NCBI GenBank assembly: GCA_002313325.1
Contig: DCBE01000060.1
Location: 468 to 16,155 of the forward strand
Source: Flavobacteriaceae bacterium UBA1115
GTDB lineage: Bacteria > Bacteroidota > Bacteroidia > Flavobacteriales > Flavobacteriaceae
Length of the DNA stretch: 15,688 bases
Direction of reading: 5' to 3'
The position numbers were made by a program, and so were the translations under genes. Under the pieces are notes generated by a model, which made no database searches, was not told the origin of the DNA, and saw only the letters and a list, made by a program, of their open reading frames with translations. Shown one piece after another: positions 1-6,930 of this stretch. The first letter of the stretch is position 1; every line of letters begins with the position of its first letter.

Positions 1-399
1 CACTTTGATAACGAGATAGATATGGCATGGCTAAATGACAACTACGGCGATAGCAAAGTAGAAATCAAGCCACAAGTTGATAAGTATACGGTGGAAGACA
101 AAGATATCATTATACTTGCCGAAGGCCGATTGGTAAATTTAGGCTGTGCTACGGGCCACCCTAGCTTTGTGATGAGCAACTCATTTACAAACCAAACGTT
201 GGCGCAGATAGAACTTTGGAAAAATGCTGATAACTACGAAAACAAGGTGTATATGCTGCCCAAGCATTTAGATGAAAAAGTAGCGCGTTTACACCTACAC
301 AAACTCGGTGTTGAGCTTGAAGAATTAGATAAAGATCAAGCGGATTATATCAGCGTTCCTGTTCAAGGGCCGTATAAACCAGAATATTATAGATACTAA
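1..399 (+). CDS. ahcY: Adenosylhomocysteinase, C-terminal part (5' end outside window)
   Basis: This is the last 132 residues of S-adenosyl-L-homocysteine hydrolase, the cytosolic NAD-dependent enzyme that splits SAH into adenosine and homocysteine and so relieves product inhibition of methyltransferases. The frame is open from base 1 ([10 protein letters not shown]). The internal ATG at 22 is therefore not the real start, and the gene begins upstream of the window. Family hallmarks visible are the segment [20 protein letters not shown], the [13 protein letters not shown] helix and the conserved C-terminal end KPEYYRY, whose Lys and Tyr reach into the NAD site of the neighbouring subunit in known structures. 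The C-terminus is complete. It converges on rpmA across a strong hairpin terminator. Identification is secure. Confidence 0.97.
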   Translation, partial: HFDNEIDMAWLNDNYGDSKVEIKPQVDKYTVEDKDIIILAEGRLVNLGCATGHPSFVMSNSFTNQTLAQIELWKNADNYENKVYMLPKHLDEKVARLHLHKLGVELEELDKDQADYISVPVQGPYKPEYYRY

Positions 400-431
400 G
401 CATATATATCCATTGATTAGTGGCGGAACCA

Positions 432-460
432 AAAACCCCGATGCTATGCATCGGGGTTTT
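432..460. terminator. Strong, probably bidirectional intrinsic terminator between ahcY and rpmA
   Basis: A perfect 13-bp inverted repeat (arms 432-444 and 448-460, AAAACCCCGATGC and its complement) encloses a 3-base loop. The core is GC-rich, with an A-run on the left and a T-run on the right, so it reads as a Rho-independent terminator on both strands. It sits 32 bases after the ahcY stop and 23 bases beyond the rpmA stop, and could end both convergent transcripts. Confidence 0.9.
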
Positions 461-483
461 ATTTATTAATACGTTTCCGGTTA

Positions 484-738
484 CTACTCTGGTTCAACAG
501 AAACGTACGAGCGGTTGTTTTTCTTTTTGGTAAAATGAACAACACCATCTACTTTGGCGTGAAGTGTATGGTCTTTACCTAGATATACATTGTCTCCTGG
601 GTGGTGTGTGGTACCGCGCTGACGAACAATAATGTTCCCTGCAATAGCGTGCTGTCCACCAAATATTTTTACGCCTAAGCGTTTCGATTCCGATTCTCTA
701 CCGTTCTTGGAACTACCTACTCCTTTTTTGTGTGCCAT
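484..738 (-). CDS. rpmA: 50S ribosomal protein bL27
   Basis: An 84-residue large-subunit ribosomal protein whose N-terminal tail approaches the peptidyl-transferase centre. The protein begins [20 protein letters not shown], the usual bL27 start, so there is no cleavable N-terminal extension of the kind found in Firmicutes. The following [23 protein letters not shown] block and the GKDHTLHA segment are family hallmarks. Length is normal. It lies 3 bases after the rplU stop and is certainly co-transcribed with it, the near-universal L21-L27 order. Transcription runs toward the terminator at 432-460. Confidence 0.98.
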   Translation of the reverse strand: MAHKKGVGSSKNGRESESKRLGVKIFGGQHAIAGNIIVRQRGTTHHPGDNVYLGKDHTLHAKVDGVVHFTKKKNNRSYVSVEPE

Positions 739-741
739 AGT

Positions 742-1254
742 TTAATCTTTTTTTTTTGCTTCAAGTGCCACAATCAAGTCAGCTTTTTTCATAGATGAAA
801 TTCCCGCAATACCTGCTGCTTTGGCTAGCTCCTTTAGCTCCGCTACTGTTTTTGATGAAAAATCGGCAGCTGTCTTCGGGGCAACTTTTTTTGTGGCTTT
901 TGGTGCTGCTGATTTAGTTTTTGGTGAAGCTTTTTTGGCTTTACCAACTCCAACAGATTGGATTACAATTTCTGTCAACGACTGACGGTGACCGTTTTTA
1001 ACACGGTAACCCTTGCGGCGTTTCTTTTTAAATACTATTAACTTGTCATCTCTAAGGTGACGTACCACTTTTGCTTCTACAAAAGCATTGGCTACAGCTG
1101 GGGAGCCTACAGTAATCTTGTCACCGTCAGCCATCATAAAAACTTGGTCAAAAAAGACCTTGTCTCCTGTTTTGACGTCCAATCGATTAACAAATAGCTT
1201 CTGGTCTTTTGCAACTTTAAATTGTTGCCCTACTATATCTACTATTGCAAACAT
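742..1254 (-). CDS. rplU: 50S ribosomal protein bL21 with C-terminal Rho_N/SAP-like extension
   Basis: A 170-residue protein. Residues 1-104 are the ordinary bL21 fold (MFAIVDIVGQQFKV start, rRNA-binding FKKKRRKGYRVKNGHRQ loop at about 75-91). Residues 105-132 are a Lys/Ala/Pro linker, and about 133-166 form a helix-extended-loop-helix unit (TVAELKELAKAAGI then SSMKKADLIVAL) that resembles the Rho N-terminal/SAP-type nucleic-acid-binding fold. E. coli bL21 is about 103 residues, so the tail is an addition. The ATG at 1254 is chosen because it gives the canonical bL21 N-terminus. The longer frame to a TTG at 1293 would begin inside the promoter -7 element. First gene of the rplU-rpmA operon. 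Confidence 0.96.
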   Translation of the reverse strand: MFAIVDIVGQQFKVAKDQKLFVNRLDVKTGDKVFFDQVFMMADGDKITVGSPAVANAFVEAKVVRHLRDDKLIVFKKKRRKGYRVKNGHRQSLTEIVIQSVGVGKAKKASPKTKSAAPKATKKVAPKTAADFSSKTVAELKELAKAAGIAGISSMKKADLIVALEAKKKD

Positions 1255-1290
1255 AAATTTTGTTTTTTGTGCTTTTTCATGAAGCGCTCG

Positions 1291-1321
1291 CAAATATACA
1301 ATCTTGTATTATATCAGGCAA
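1291..1321 (-). promoter_or_regulatory. Bacteroidota-type promoter for rplU-rpmA
   Basis: On the minus strand a -33 TTG (1321-1319) is followed after 20 bases by TATATTTG (1298-1291), an exact match to the -7 consensus TAnnTTTG described for the Bacteroidota primary sigma factor. Transcription would start near 1285, leaving a leader of about 30 bases before the rplU ATG at 1254. The site also rules out the longer rplU start at 1293. Confidence 0.75.
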
Positions 1322-1448
1322 TATTTTTTTATTATAACCTTAATATTAGCAAATCGCTTGGGATTTCATAAAAAATGTAAACAATGTGATATTGAAGGAT
1401 CAAATATCCCACAAAATAATTAATTTAGATTTACTAAAATATTTTACT

Positions 1449-2765
1449 ATGAAACAACTAATTTATTTAACCTTATTATTTGTATTGGGTTTTGTAAGTG
1501 CGCAATCGGTCTCCTTTGAAGAATACGATTTAACTAACGGCTTACATGTAATACTACATCAAGACAATACAGCTCCTGTGGTAACCACATCTGTCATGTA
1601 CCACGTCGGTGCCAAAGACGAACAACCTGACAGAACGGGCTTTGCCCATTTTTTCGAACACCTTCTGTTTGAAGGCACTAAAAATATTGAAAACGGCGCG
1701 TGGTTTTCTATAGTCACCGAAAATGGTGGGTCCAACAACGCCAATACCACAGACGACCGTACCTATTATTACGAAGTTTTTCCTTCAAACAACCTTGAGC
1801 TTGGTCTTTGGATGGAATCTGAGCGGATGTTACATCCCATAATTGAACAGGACGGGGTGGATACACAAAATGAGGTCGTCAAGGAAGAAAAGCGCTTGCG
1901 CGTTGACAACCAACCTTATGGCAAATTTTTAGAAAACGTTAAAAAACACCTCTTTGTCAATCACCCTTATCGCGGGACGACCATTGGCGAAATGGATCAC
2001 CTAGATGCTGCAACCCTAGATGAGTTTCTAGCATTCAATAAAAAATTCTATGTCCCAAACAACGCCGTACTCGTTGTCGCTGGTGACATTGATATTGATG
2101 AAACAAAAACAATGGTTGAAGCATATTTTGGCTCTATACCAAGAGGTGCGGACATTAAAAGAGTTTCTTTGACTGAAGAACCTATTCAGGAGGAATTAAA
2201 AGCAGAAGCCTTTGATAGCAACATTCAAATACCTGCTATCATTACAGCATACCGCACTCCCTCTTTTAAAAGCAGGGAGTCTCGCATACTTGATATGATT
2301 TCTACCTATCTGAGCGATGGCCCTAGTTCGAAACTTTACAAGCGTTTGGTTGACGAAAAGAAGATGGCACTGCAATCAGGAGCTATAAATATCGCACAAG
2401 AAGATTATGGTATGTATGTCATTTTCGGCCTACCACAGGGAGAATTTAAACTTACAGACTTAATATCTGAAATGGATGATGAAATTCTCAAAATTCAAAA
2501 AAATCTTGTTTCAGAACGTGATTTTCAAAAACTGCTCAATAAGTTTGAAAATGGATTTGTTAGCTCAAATGCATCTGTAGAAGGGATTGCCAATTCCCTT
2601 GCGCGTTACTATATGCTCTATGGAGACACCAATTTAATAAACAATGAGATCGATATTTATCGTTCCATTACTCGAGAAGAGATAAGAGAGGTAGCCAATA
2701 AATACCTGAATACAAATCAGCGTTTGGTACTTGAATACTTGCCAGAACCCGAACCAGCTAACTAA
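1449..2765 (+). CDS. Exported M16-family zinc metalloprotease, catalytic subunit
   Basis: A 438-residue M16 (pitrilysin-type) peptidase. Residues 1-18 form a signal peptide (MKQLIYLTLLFVLGFVSA, then QS), so it acts in the periplasm or outer envelope. The inverted zinc motif HFFEH is at 67-71 with catalytic Glu70. The third ligand is a Glu about 76 residues later in NEVVKEEKR (E146 or E147). A second M16 half follows (ITAYRTPS onward, about residues 270-430). The length fits the two-domain M16B form. The ATG at 1449 is preferred over the GTG at 1386 because it begins directly with the signal peptide. The next gene, 11 bases on, encodes an M16 paralogue without the zinc site, so the two probably form a heterodimer. 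Natural substrate unknown. Confidence 0.93.
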   Translation: MKQLIYLTLLFVLGFVSAQSVSFEEYDLTNGLHVILHQDNTAPVVTTSVMYHVGAKDEQPDRTGFAHFFEHLLFEGTKNIENGAWFSIVTENGGSNNANTTDDRTYYYEVFPSNNLELGLWMESERMLHPIIEQDGVDTQNEVVKEEKRLRVDNQPYGKFLENVKKHLFVNHPYRGTTIGEMDHLDAATLDEFLAFNKKFYVPNNAVLVVAGDIDIDETKTMVEAYFGSIPRGADIKRVSLTEEPIQEELKAEAFDSNIQIPAIITAYRTPSFKSRESRILDMISTYLSDGPSSKLYKRLVDEKKMALQSGAINIAQEDYGMYVIFGLPQGEFKLTDLISEMDDEILKIQKNLVSERDFQKLLNKFENGFVSSNASVEGIANSLARYYMLYGDTNLINNEIDIYRSITREEIREVANKYLNTNQRLVLEYLPEPEPAN

Positions 2766-2776
2766 AAATTACTATT

Positions 2777-4828
2777 ATGAAAAAATTACTCGTAACATTC
2801 GCATCCTTGTTGGTATTTTCTGCAGTTGGCCAAATTGATCGAAGTAAACAACCGGTTCCTGGTCCTGCACCCACCATTAAAGTTAAAGAGCCACAACAAT
2901 ACAAACTAAAAAACGGCCTCACCGTGATGCTAGTTGAAAACAGAAAACTGCCACAAGTAAGTGCTAGTTTAAGTTTGGACAACCCTCCCATTATGGAGGG
3001 AATCAAGGCAGGGTTGAGCGAGATCACGGGCAGCTTACTTGGAAAAGGCTCAAAAAAAATAGCAAAAGATGATTTCTATGATGAAGTAGATTTTATGGGT
3101 GCCAATGTTAGCATTAGTGCCTCTGGTGCATTTGCACAATCGTTGTCCCGCTATTTTGAAAGAACTTTTCAGATGATGGCCGATGCTGCCACAAACCCCA
3201 ACTTTACGGAGGAAGAGTTTGTTAAGGAGCGAGATATCATCATTGATGCCTTGAAAGCATCTGAAAAAGATGTCACAAGTGCAGCCAGACGCGTCGAAAG
3301 ACTCTTGGCCTACGGAGCAAATCATCCCTATGGCGAATACACAACCCCTGGAACCATCAATAACATAAAACTTGCTGATGTCCAGCGCTATTATGACTTT
3401 AGATTTAGGCCTAACAATGCTTATTTGGTCGTTGTAGGTGATATCGATATGGAAGCTGTTAAGCTGTTGGTGAAAAAGTATTTTGGGAAATGGAAGCCCA
3501 ATCCCGTTGCCTCTAGTCCACTTCCAGAAGTGAATAATCTTTCAAGCCCACAAATAGATTTTGTGAATATGCCCAACGCTGTTCAGTCGGAGGTAGTGGT
3601 TCAAAGCACTACATATCTTGCAAAAAAAAATCCTGAATACTTTGCTGTTTTAATGGCAAATTCCATTCTTGGTGGCGGAGGAGAAGCACGGTTATTCTTA
3701 AATCTTCGTGAAGACAAAGGATATACGTATGGTGCTTACTCTAGCATTGGGAACAACAAACGTACAGCAACTCGTTTCCGGGCTTCTGCAAGCGTCAGAA
3801 ACGAAGTAACTGATAGTGCTGTGGTAGAACTACTCAATGAAGTAAAGCGCATTTGTACTGATTTGGTTACAGAAAGTGAATTGAAAAAAGCAAAAGCTAA
3901 ATATGTTGGTAGCTTTGTTCGCTCATTAGAAAGACCTGCTACTATTGCACAATTTGCTTACGACATCGCAACCGAAAATCTTGATAAAGATTTTTACAAA
4001 ACCTATCTTGATAATATCAATGCCGTTACAGCTAAAGATGTTAGAGATGTGGCACAGAAATACTTTAATGTAAACCAATCAAGAATAGTTGTGACTGGAA
4101 AAGGGGTTGATGTTTTAGATAACCTTGAAAAGGTCGAATTTAACGGAAAACAACTCCCTGTCAATTACTACAATAAATATGGTATAACTATTGATCGGCC
4201 TAAGAAGGTTTCTGTTGGAGGAGGAATTACCGCTGAGACCGTTTTAACGAGTCATATTAAAAAAACAGGAGTAAATAATGTGAGCGACCTAAACGCTATC
4301 AAGCTTGTCTACAAAGGTACTTTTATGCAAATGGCCATTGTGGTTGAAGAAACGTATTCAACTGATAAACAAGAGCAAGTAATATCTGTTGGTGGAAACG
4401 CCATGATGTCAAGTGTTGTTAGTACCGAGGGGGCTTTTATGAAGCAAGGGCCTAATCGGATGGATTTGCCGAAAGTTATTTACGACGATCTTAAAAAATC
4501 CTTGGGGATTGTCGCTGAAATTGGCTTACTAGCTAGTGGAGAGGCTGTTTTAGAGGGAATTGAAACTGTAAATGATACAGAATCTTATGTAATTAAAGTT
4601 CCTGGGGTTGGCGTGAGTTACACCAACTACTACAGCAAGGAAACAGGTATGAAAATTAAAGAGTCTACTATGGTGAACTTCAATGGTCAGATGCAAACCA
4701 ACAATACAAACTATGCGAACTATAAGGAATTCTCAAGCTTAATAATGCCAGGCGAGAAAAGCTTTGATCTTGGTGGTCAGGAAATTTCTTTAACGCTTGA
4801 AGAAGTAATTGTTAACCCTGATAAGTAG
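2777..4828 (+). CDS. Exported M16-family protein, non-catalytic (R/Y) subunit with C-terminal extension
   Basis: A 683-residue protein with signal peptide MKKLLVTFASLLVFSAVGQ. Residues 40-455 are two M16 domains. Where a catalytic subunit would have HxxEH, this one has AGLSEITGSLL (about 78-88), so it cannot bind zinc. It keeps the LREDKGYTYGA segment with Arg311 and Tyr318, the R/Y pair that binds substrate in the partner subunit of heterodimeric M16B proteases. Residues about 480-683 are an extra mostly beta-type region (VYKGTFMQMAIVVEETYS, then a run ending in a Tyr/Asn-rich stretch) that loosely recalls LolA/LppX-like lipoprotein-carrier folds. That comparison is a guess from pattern only. 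It follows the catalytic subunit by 11 bases, so they are one operon and probably one enzyme. Confidence 0.9.
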   Translation: MKKLLVTFASLLVFSAVGQIDRSKQPVPGPAPTIKVKEPQQYKLKNGLTVMLVENRKLPQVSASLSLDNPPIMEGIKAGLSEITGSLLGKGSKKIAKDDFYDEVDFMGANVSISASGAFAQSLSRYFERTFQMMADAATNPNFTEEEFVKERDIIIDALKASEKDVTSAARRVERLLAYGANHPYGEYTTPGTINNIKLADVQRYYDFRFRPNNAYLVVVGDIDMEAVKLLVKKYFGKWKPNPVASSPLPEVNNLSSPQIDFVNMPNAVQSEVVVQSTTYLAKKNPEYFAVLMANSILGGGGEARLFLNLREDKGYTYGAYSSIGNNKRTATRFRASASVRNEVTDSAVVELLNEVKRICTDLVTESELKKAKAKYVGSFVRSLERPATIAQFAYDIATENLDKDFYKTYLDNINAVTAKDVRDVAQKYFNVNQSRIVVTGKGVDVLDNLEKVEFNGKQLPVNYYNKYGITIDRPKKVSVGGGITAETVLTSHIKKTGVNNVSDLNAIKLVYKGTFMQMAIVVEETYSTDKQEQVISVGGNAMMSSVVSTEGAFMKQGPNRMDLPKVIYDDLKKSLGIVAEIGLLASGEAVLEGIETVNDTESYVIKVPGVGVSYTNYYSKETGMKIKESTMVNFNGQMQTNNTNYANYKEFSSLIMPGEKSFDLGGQEISLTLEEVIVNPDK

Positions 4829-4830
4829 CA

Positions 4831-4857
4831 GGAATTCATCTAGATGACGCGTATTCC
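4831..4857. repeat. Short imperfect palindrome in the M16/EamA convergent gap
   Basis: A perfect 12-base palindrome (TCATCTAGATGA, 4836-4847) is flanked by GGAAT (4831-4835) and its complement ATTCC (4853-4857), with five unpaired bases on one side. It lies just after the M16 subunit stop and upstream of the convergent EamA stop. No T-run follows, so it is a poor terminator candidate. It may be chance or a weak RNA-end structure. Confidence 0.3.
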
Positions 4858-4886
4858 CAAGTGGTTCTAAACCCAGAAGTTTAAGA

Positions 4887-5774
4887 CTATTGACGTTTCG
4901 CTGGCTTATGAGCTAACGAAACGCCAATTAATATTAAAGCAGCGCCAATAAGTTGAAAAGCACTCATATGCTCCCCATCCAATATCCCCCAAAAAAGGGC
5001 TACGATTGGCAAGGTGTATGTCACTGAAGATACAAATACGGTAGATGCTATTTTAACAAATCGGTTGAACATGACCTTGGCTATTGCTGTGCCAAAAAAA
5101 GCAAGTGTAGCAACGAAGCCTAAACTTGTAATTATTTCTGTTTTTTGTAGGTTTTGTAGCGAAAAGAAATCCGTAAAAAACAACAACAGCAAAGCTAATG
5201 GTAAAATAGCAATAAAATTTCCCAGTGTCATGGCCATCGCAGAAACTTCTGAAAGCTTGTGTTTTAAAAAGTGGATGTTTATGGCGTAGCACATAGACGC
5301 ACTAATGATAAGCAGCACATAACCCACTGGTTGATTGGGGTTGATTTGTGCACCGCTCCAAACCAATCCTAAAGAACCTAAAAAACCAAGTAAAACGCCG
5401 ACATACTGGCGGCTGAGCATACGTGTAGAAAAAAGTGTGATCCCTACCAGTACAGTAAATATTGGTGTAAGCGAATTAAGAATGGCCGCAACAGAAGAGT
5501 CGATGTGCTGTTGTGCAAAAGCAAAAAGGAAGGAAGGAAAAAAAGTGCCTACAAATCCAGTTATAATCAACCATTTCCACTGGTATCGGCTTAAGCCTCT
5601 CAAAGATTTATAGCCCAAAATAAGTAAGAAAACAGTGCTAATAACAATACGTGTGCTACCCAATTCAATGGGGGATAGTCCAACAAGTCCACGCTTTATT
5701 AGTATATAAGAACTACCCCATATTAACGAAAGTAAAAAAAGGTACAACCACTTTTTCTCAGGAATTTTAATCAT
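4887..5774 (-). CDS. EamA/DMT-superfamily inner-membrane transporter
   Basis: A 295-residue integral membrane protein with about ten hydrophobic segments arranged as two EamA repeats (roughly residues 8-140 and 150-288). Typical motifs are WGSSYILIKRGL near the first helix, the SSVAAILNSLTPIFTVLVG segment closing repeat one, and TVFVSSVTYTLPIVALFWG in repeat two. These proteins export or import small metabolites such as amino acids or nucleobases, and the substrate cannot be told from sequence. The ATG at 5774 starts a short basic N-terminus (MIKIPEKKWLYLF) before helix 1. It stands alone on the minus strand, convergent with the M16 pair and divergent from the metal-binding lipoprotein gene. 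I see no clear promoter in the 71 bases shared with that gene. Confidence 0.92.
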   Translation of the reverse strand: MIKIPEKKWLYLFLLSLIWGSSYILIKRGLVGLSPIELGSTRIVISTVFLLILGYKSLRGLSRYQWKWLIITGFVGTFFPSFLFAFAQQHIDSSVAAILNSLTPIFTVLVGITLFSTRMLSRQYVGVLLGFLGSLGLVWSGAQINPNQPVGYVLLIISASMCYAINIHFLKHKLSEVSAMAMTLGNFIAILPLALLLLFFTDFFSLQNLQKTEIITSLGFVATLAFFGTAIAKVMFNRFVKIASTVFVSSVTYTLPIVALFWGILDGEHMSAFQLIGAALILIGVSLAHKPAKRQ

Positions 5775-5821
5775 AGCTAGGCAAAGCTGGTAAAAAAGGA
5801 TGTAAAAAAGGCTTTTTTTAT

Positions 5822-5829
5822 TATTTTTG
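5822..5829 (+). promoter_or_regulatory. Possible -7 element for the metal-binding lipoprotein gene
   Basis: TATTTTTG matches TAnnTTTG exactly and lies 16 bases upstream of the ATG at 5846, which would give a very short leader. No TTG is found at the expected distance upstream, and the region is T-rich, so a chance match is possible. Confidence 0.35.
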
Positions 5830-5845
5830 ATTAAAGTTTAATATT

Positions 5846-6196
5846 ATGAAACGCCTTTTTTTTTACATTTTAATACTAACAATTCTTAGTTGTGCTTCAA
5901 AAAACCCAGAGGAAAAAACGATTAGTCAATCCGATGAGGCAGCGGTGACTATGTCTGACGAAAACCTTTCAAAAATATCTTTCCAAGTTGAGGGAATGAC
6001 CTGTGAGGTTGGATGTGCCGCACGTATTGAAAAGAAAGTTGCTGCCATGGAAGGTGTTGCAATGTCTAAGGTTGATTTTGAAGCCAAAACTGCCTTTGTT
6101 TCTTTTGACCCCACGACAACTTCATTTGATAAGGTAAAAACTACCATAGAATCTCTTGGAGTTGATTACAAGGTAGGTGAAGCCCCACTGCCGTAG
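5846..6196 (+). CDS. Lipoprotein with heavy-metal-associated (HMA) domain; C-terminus probably truncated
   Basis: 116 residues. An N-terminal lipobox (TILSC, lipidated Cys16) places it in the envelope. After an acidic linker (20-43) comes an HMA ferredoxin-like domain (about 44-108) with the metal-binding loop GMTCEVGCA (Cys53, Cys57). HMA domains bind Cu(I), Zn(II) or related ions and pass them to transporters or sensors, but most such chaperones are cytoplasmic. The loop here is C-x3-C, one residue longer than the classical C-x2-C of GMTCxxC, so its metal preference should not be assumed. The frame ends at a TAG at 6194, yet a second frame overlapping by 16 bases runs on for 46 codons of Cys/Lys-rich sequence after one further stop (see the entry at 6181-6384). 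The protein looks like a shortened form of a longer ancestor. Confidence 0.85.
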   Translation: MKRLFFYILILTILSCASKNPEEKTISQSDEAAVTMSDENLSKISFQVEGMTCEVGCAARIEKKVAAMEGVAMSKVDFEAKTAFVSFDPTTTSFDKVKTTIESLGVDYKVGEAPLP

Positions 6197-6384
6197 CTGC
6201 TTTTTATTCTGAACAGAATGGGAAAAAATATAATCCTGATTGTTAGAAAATTTGTTGTGCTAAAAACAAAAAATGCTATAAATCTTGCGAAAAAGCATGT
6301 TGCAAAAAAGAAGGAAAAAATAAAACGGCTTGTGAAGCTAATTGTGAAAAGTCTTGTCGCGCCAAAAAGAAAGAAAAAGCCTAA
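6181..6384 (+). pseudogene. Out-of-frame remnant of a Cys/Lys-rich C-terminal tail of the HMA lipoprotein
   Basis: In the frame starting at 6181 the DNA reads as protein-like sequence: about 21 codons (including AVAAFYSEQNGKKYNPDC), a TAG at 6244-6246, then 45 codons ending in TAA at 6382-6384. That second part has nine cysteines in spaced single or paired positions (ICC, KKC, KSC, ACC, TAC, ANC, KSC) in a Lys/Glu background, and a tenth Cys precedes the TAG. It contains no ATG, GTG or TTG, so it is not an independent gene. The HMA frame would join it with one extra base around the CCCC run at 6183-6186. Its TAA abuts the convergent gldD stop (6385), as expected of a genuine ancestral gene end. 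I infer a frameshift plus a nonsense change. Sequencing error is the main alternative for the frameshift. Confidence 0.6.
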
Positions 6385-6930
6385 CTATTGCCAGCGTAAC
6401 GTCTCGAGCATTTTTTGTACATCATTTCTAATATATCCGATGGAAGGTGCCAAGGAATCGTAGTTGGGTGCTGTAAAAAAAAGCAATGAGCCTGATATAA
6501 AGTGTCTTTTAGTATCTGTAGCGAAAAAATGTAGGTTCGAAGGTGAGTCTCCAATCAATGTAACACAGCTACCCAAGACATCTTTTTCCTTATCTTCAAA
6601 AGTACTTTCATTGATGCGCTGGGTTCCTTTACCAAAAATCTTAAGCCGCTTTTCAAAGTCCATAAAAAGGGTATCCAAGGAAGTATTGCTCAAATCAAAG
6701 TAGGTAACATAGACTTTTGCCTTAAGTAAAGGGTAATCCAGCGTTGTACTACAAGAAGACAGTTGTACTGGCGTTGAGACTACATTATACTTAAAGCGAT
6801 ATGCGCAAGCATTGGGCTCTAAATCATTGTATTGTGCTGCTGGATAGTTCAATGCCAAGGCCGCATGAGGCTTGGGTACCTGATGTTGACATCCAAAAAA
6901 AAACAACACTAAAAGGTAGATTCGTATCAT
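6385..6930 (-). CDS. gldD: Gliding motility lipoprotein GldD
   Basis: A 181-residue lipoprotein. The signal ends in LFFFGC, with lipidated Cys14. The C-terminal half carries the most recognisable GldD features: the INESTFEDKEKDVLG segment (about 105-119), SNLHFFATDTKRHFISGSL, and the ending DSLAPSIGYIRNDVQKMLET. GldD is required for gliding motility in Flavobacterium johnsoniae, together with the other Gld proteins, and its biochemical role is not established. Its ATG overlaps the gldE stop as ATGA (6927-6930), so the two are translationally coupled. It is the last gene of the mutY-ssb-gldE-gldD run. The few acidic residues after Cys14 give no clear surface-export signal, so a periplasm-facing position is more likely. 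That placement is inference. Confidence 0.88.
   Translation of the reverse strand: MIRIYLLVLFFFGCQHQVPKPHAALALNYPAAQYNDLEPNACAYRFKYNVVSTPVQLSSCSTTLDYPLLKAKVYVTYFDLSNTSLDTLFMDFEKRLKIFGKGTQRINESTFEDKEKDVLGSCVTLIGDSPSNLHFFATDTKRHFISGSLLFFTAPNYDSLAPSIGYIRNDVQKMLETLRWQ

Noticed and set aside
1254..1293. A longer L21 start at a TTG (1293)
   Set aside because: The added 13 residues are not part of L21 and the TTG lies inside the promoter -7 element, so it would not be transcribed.
1386..1448. A longer start (GTG 1386) for the first M16 protease
   Set aside because: The 21 added residues would bury the signal peptide, whereas the ATG at 1449 puts it exactly at the N-terminus.
4831..4852. Closely spaced EcoRI-, XbaI- and MluI-type sites that resemble a cloning linker
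   Set aside because: Three six-base palindromes in 22 bases is not rare by chance. The flanking DNA is ordinary and no vector sequence is seen.
6218..6463. An 81-residue open frame on the plus strand after the HMA gene
   Set aside because: It overlaps the Cys-rich remnant in another frame and runs antisense into gldD. Its composition just reflects A-rich codons of the remnant, and it has no family features.
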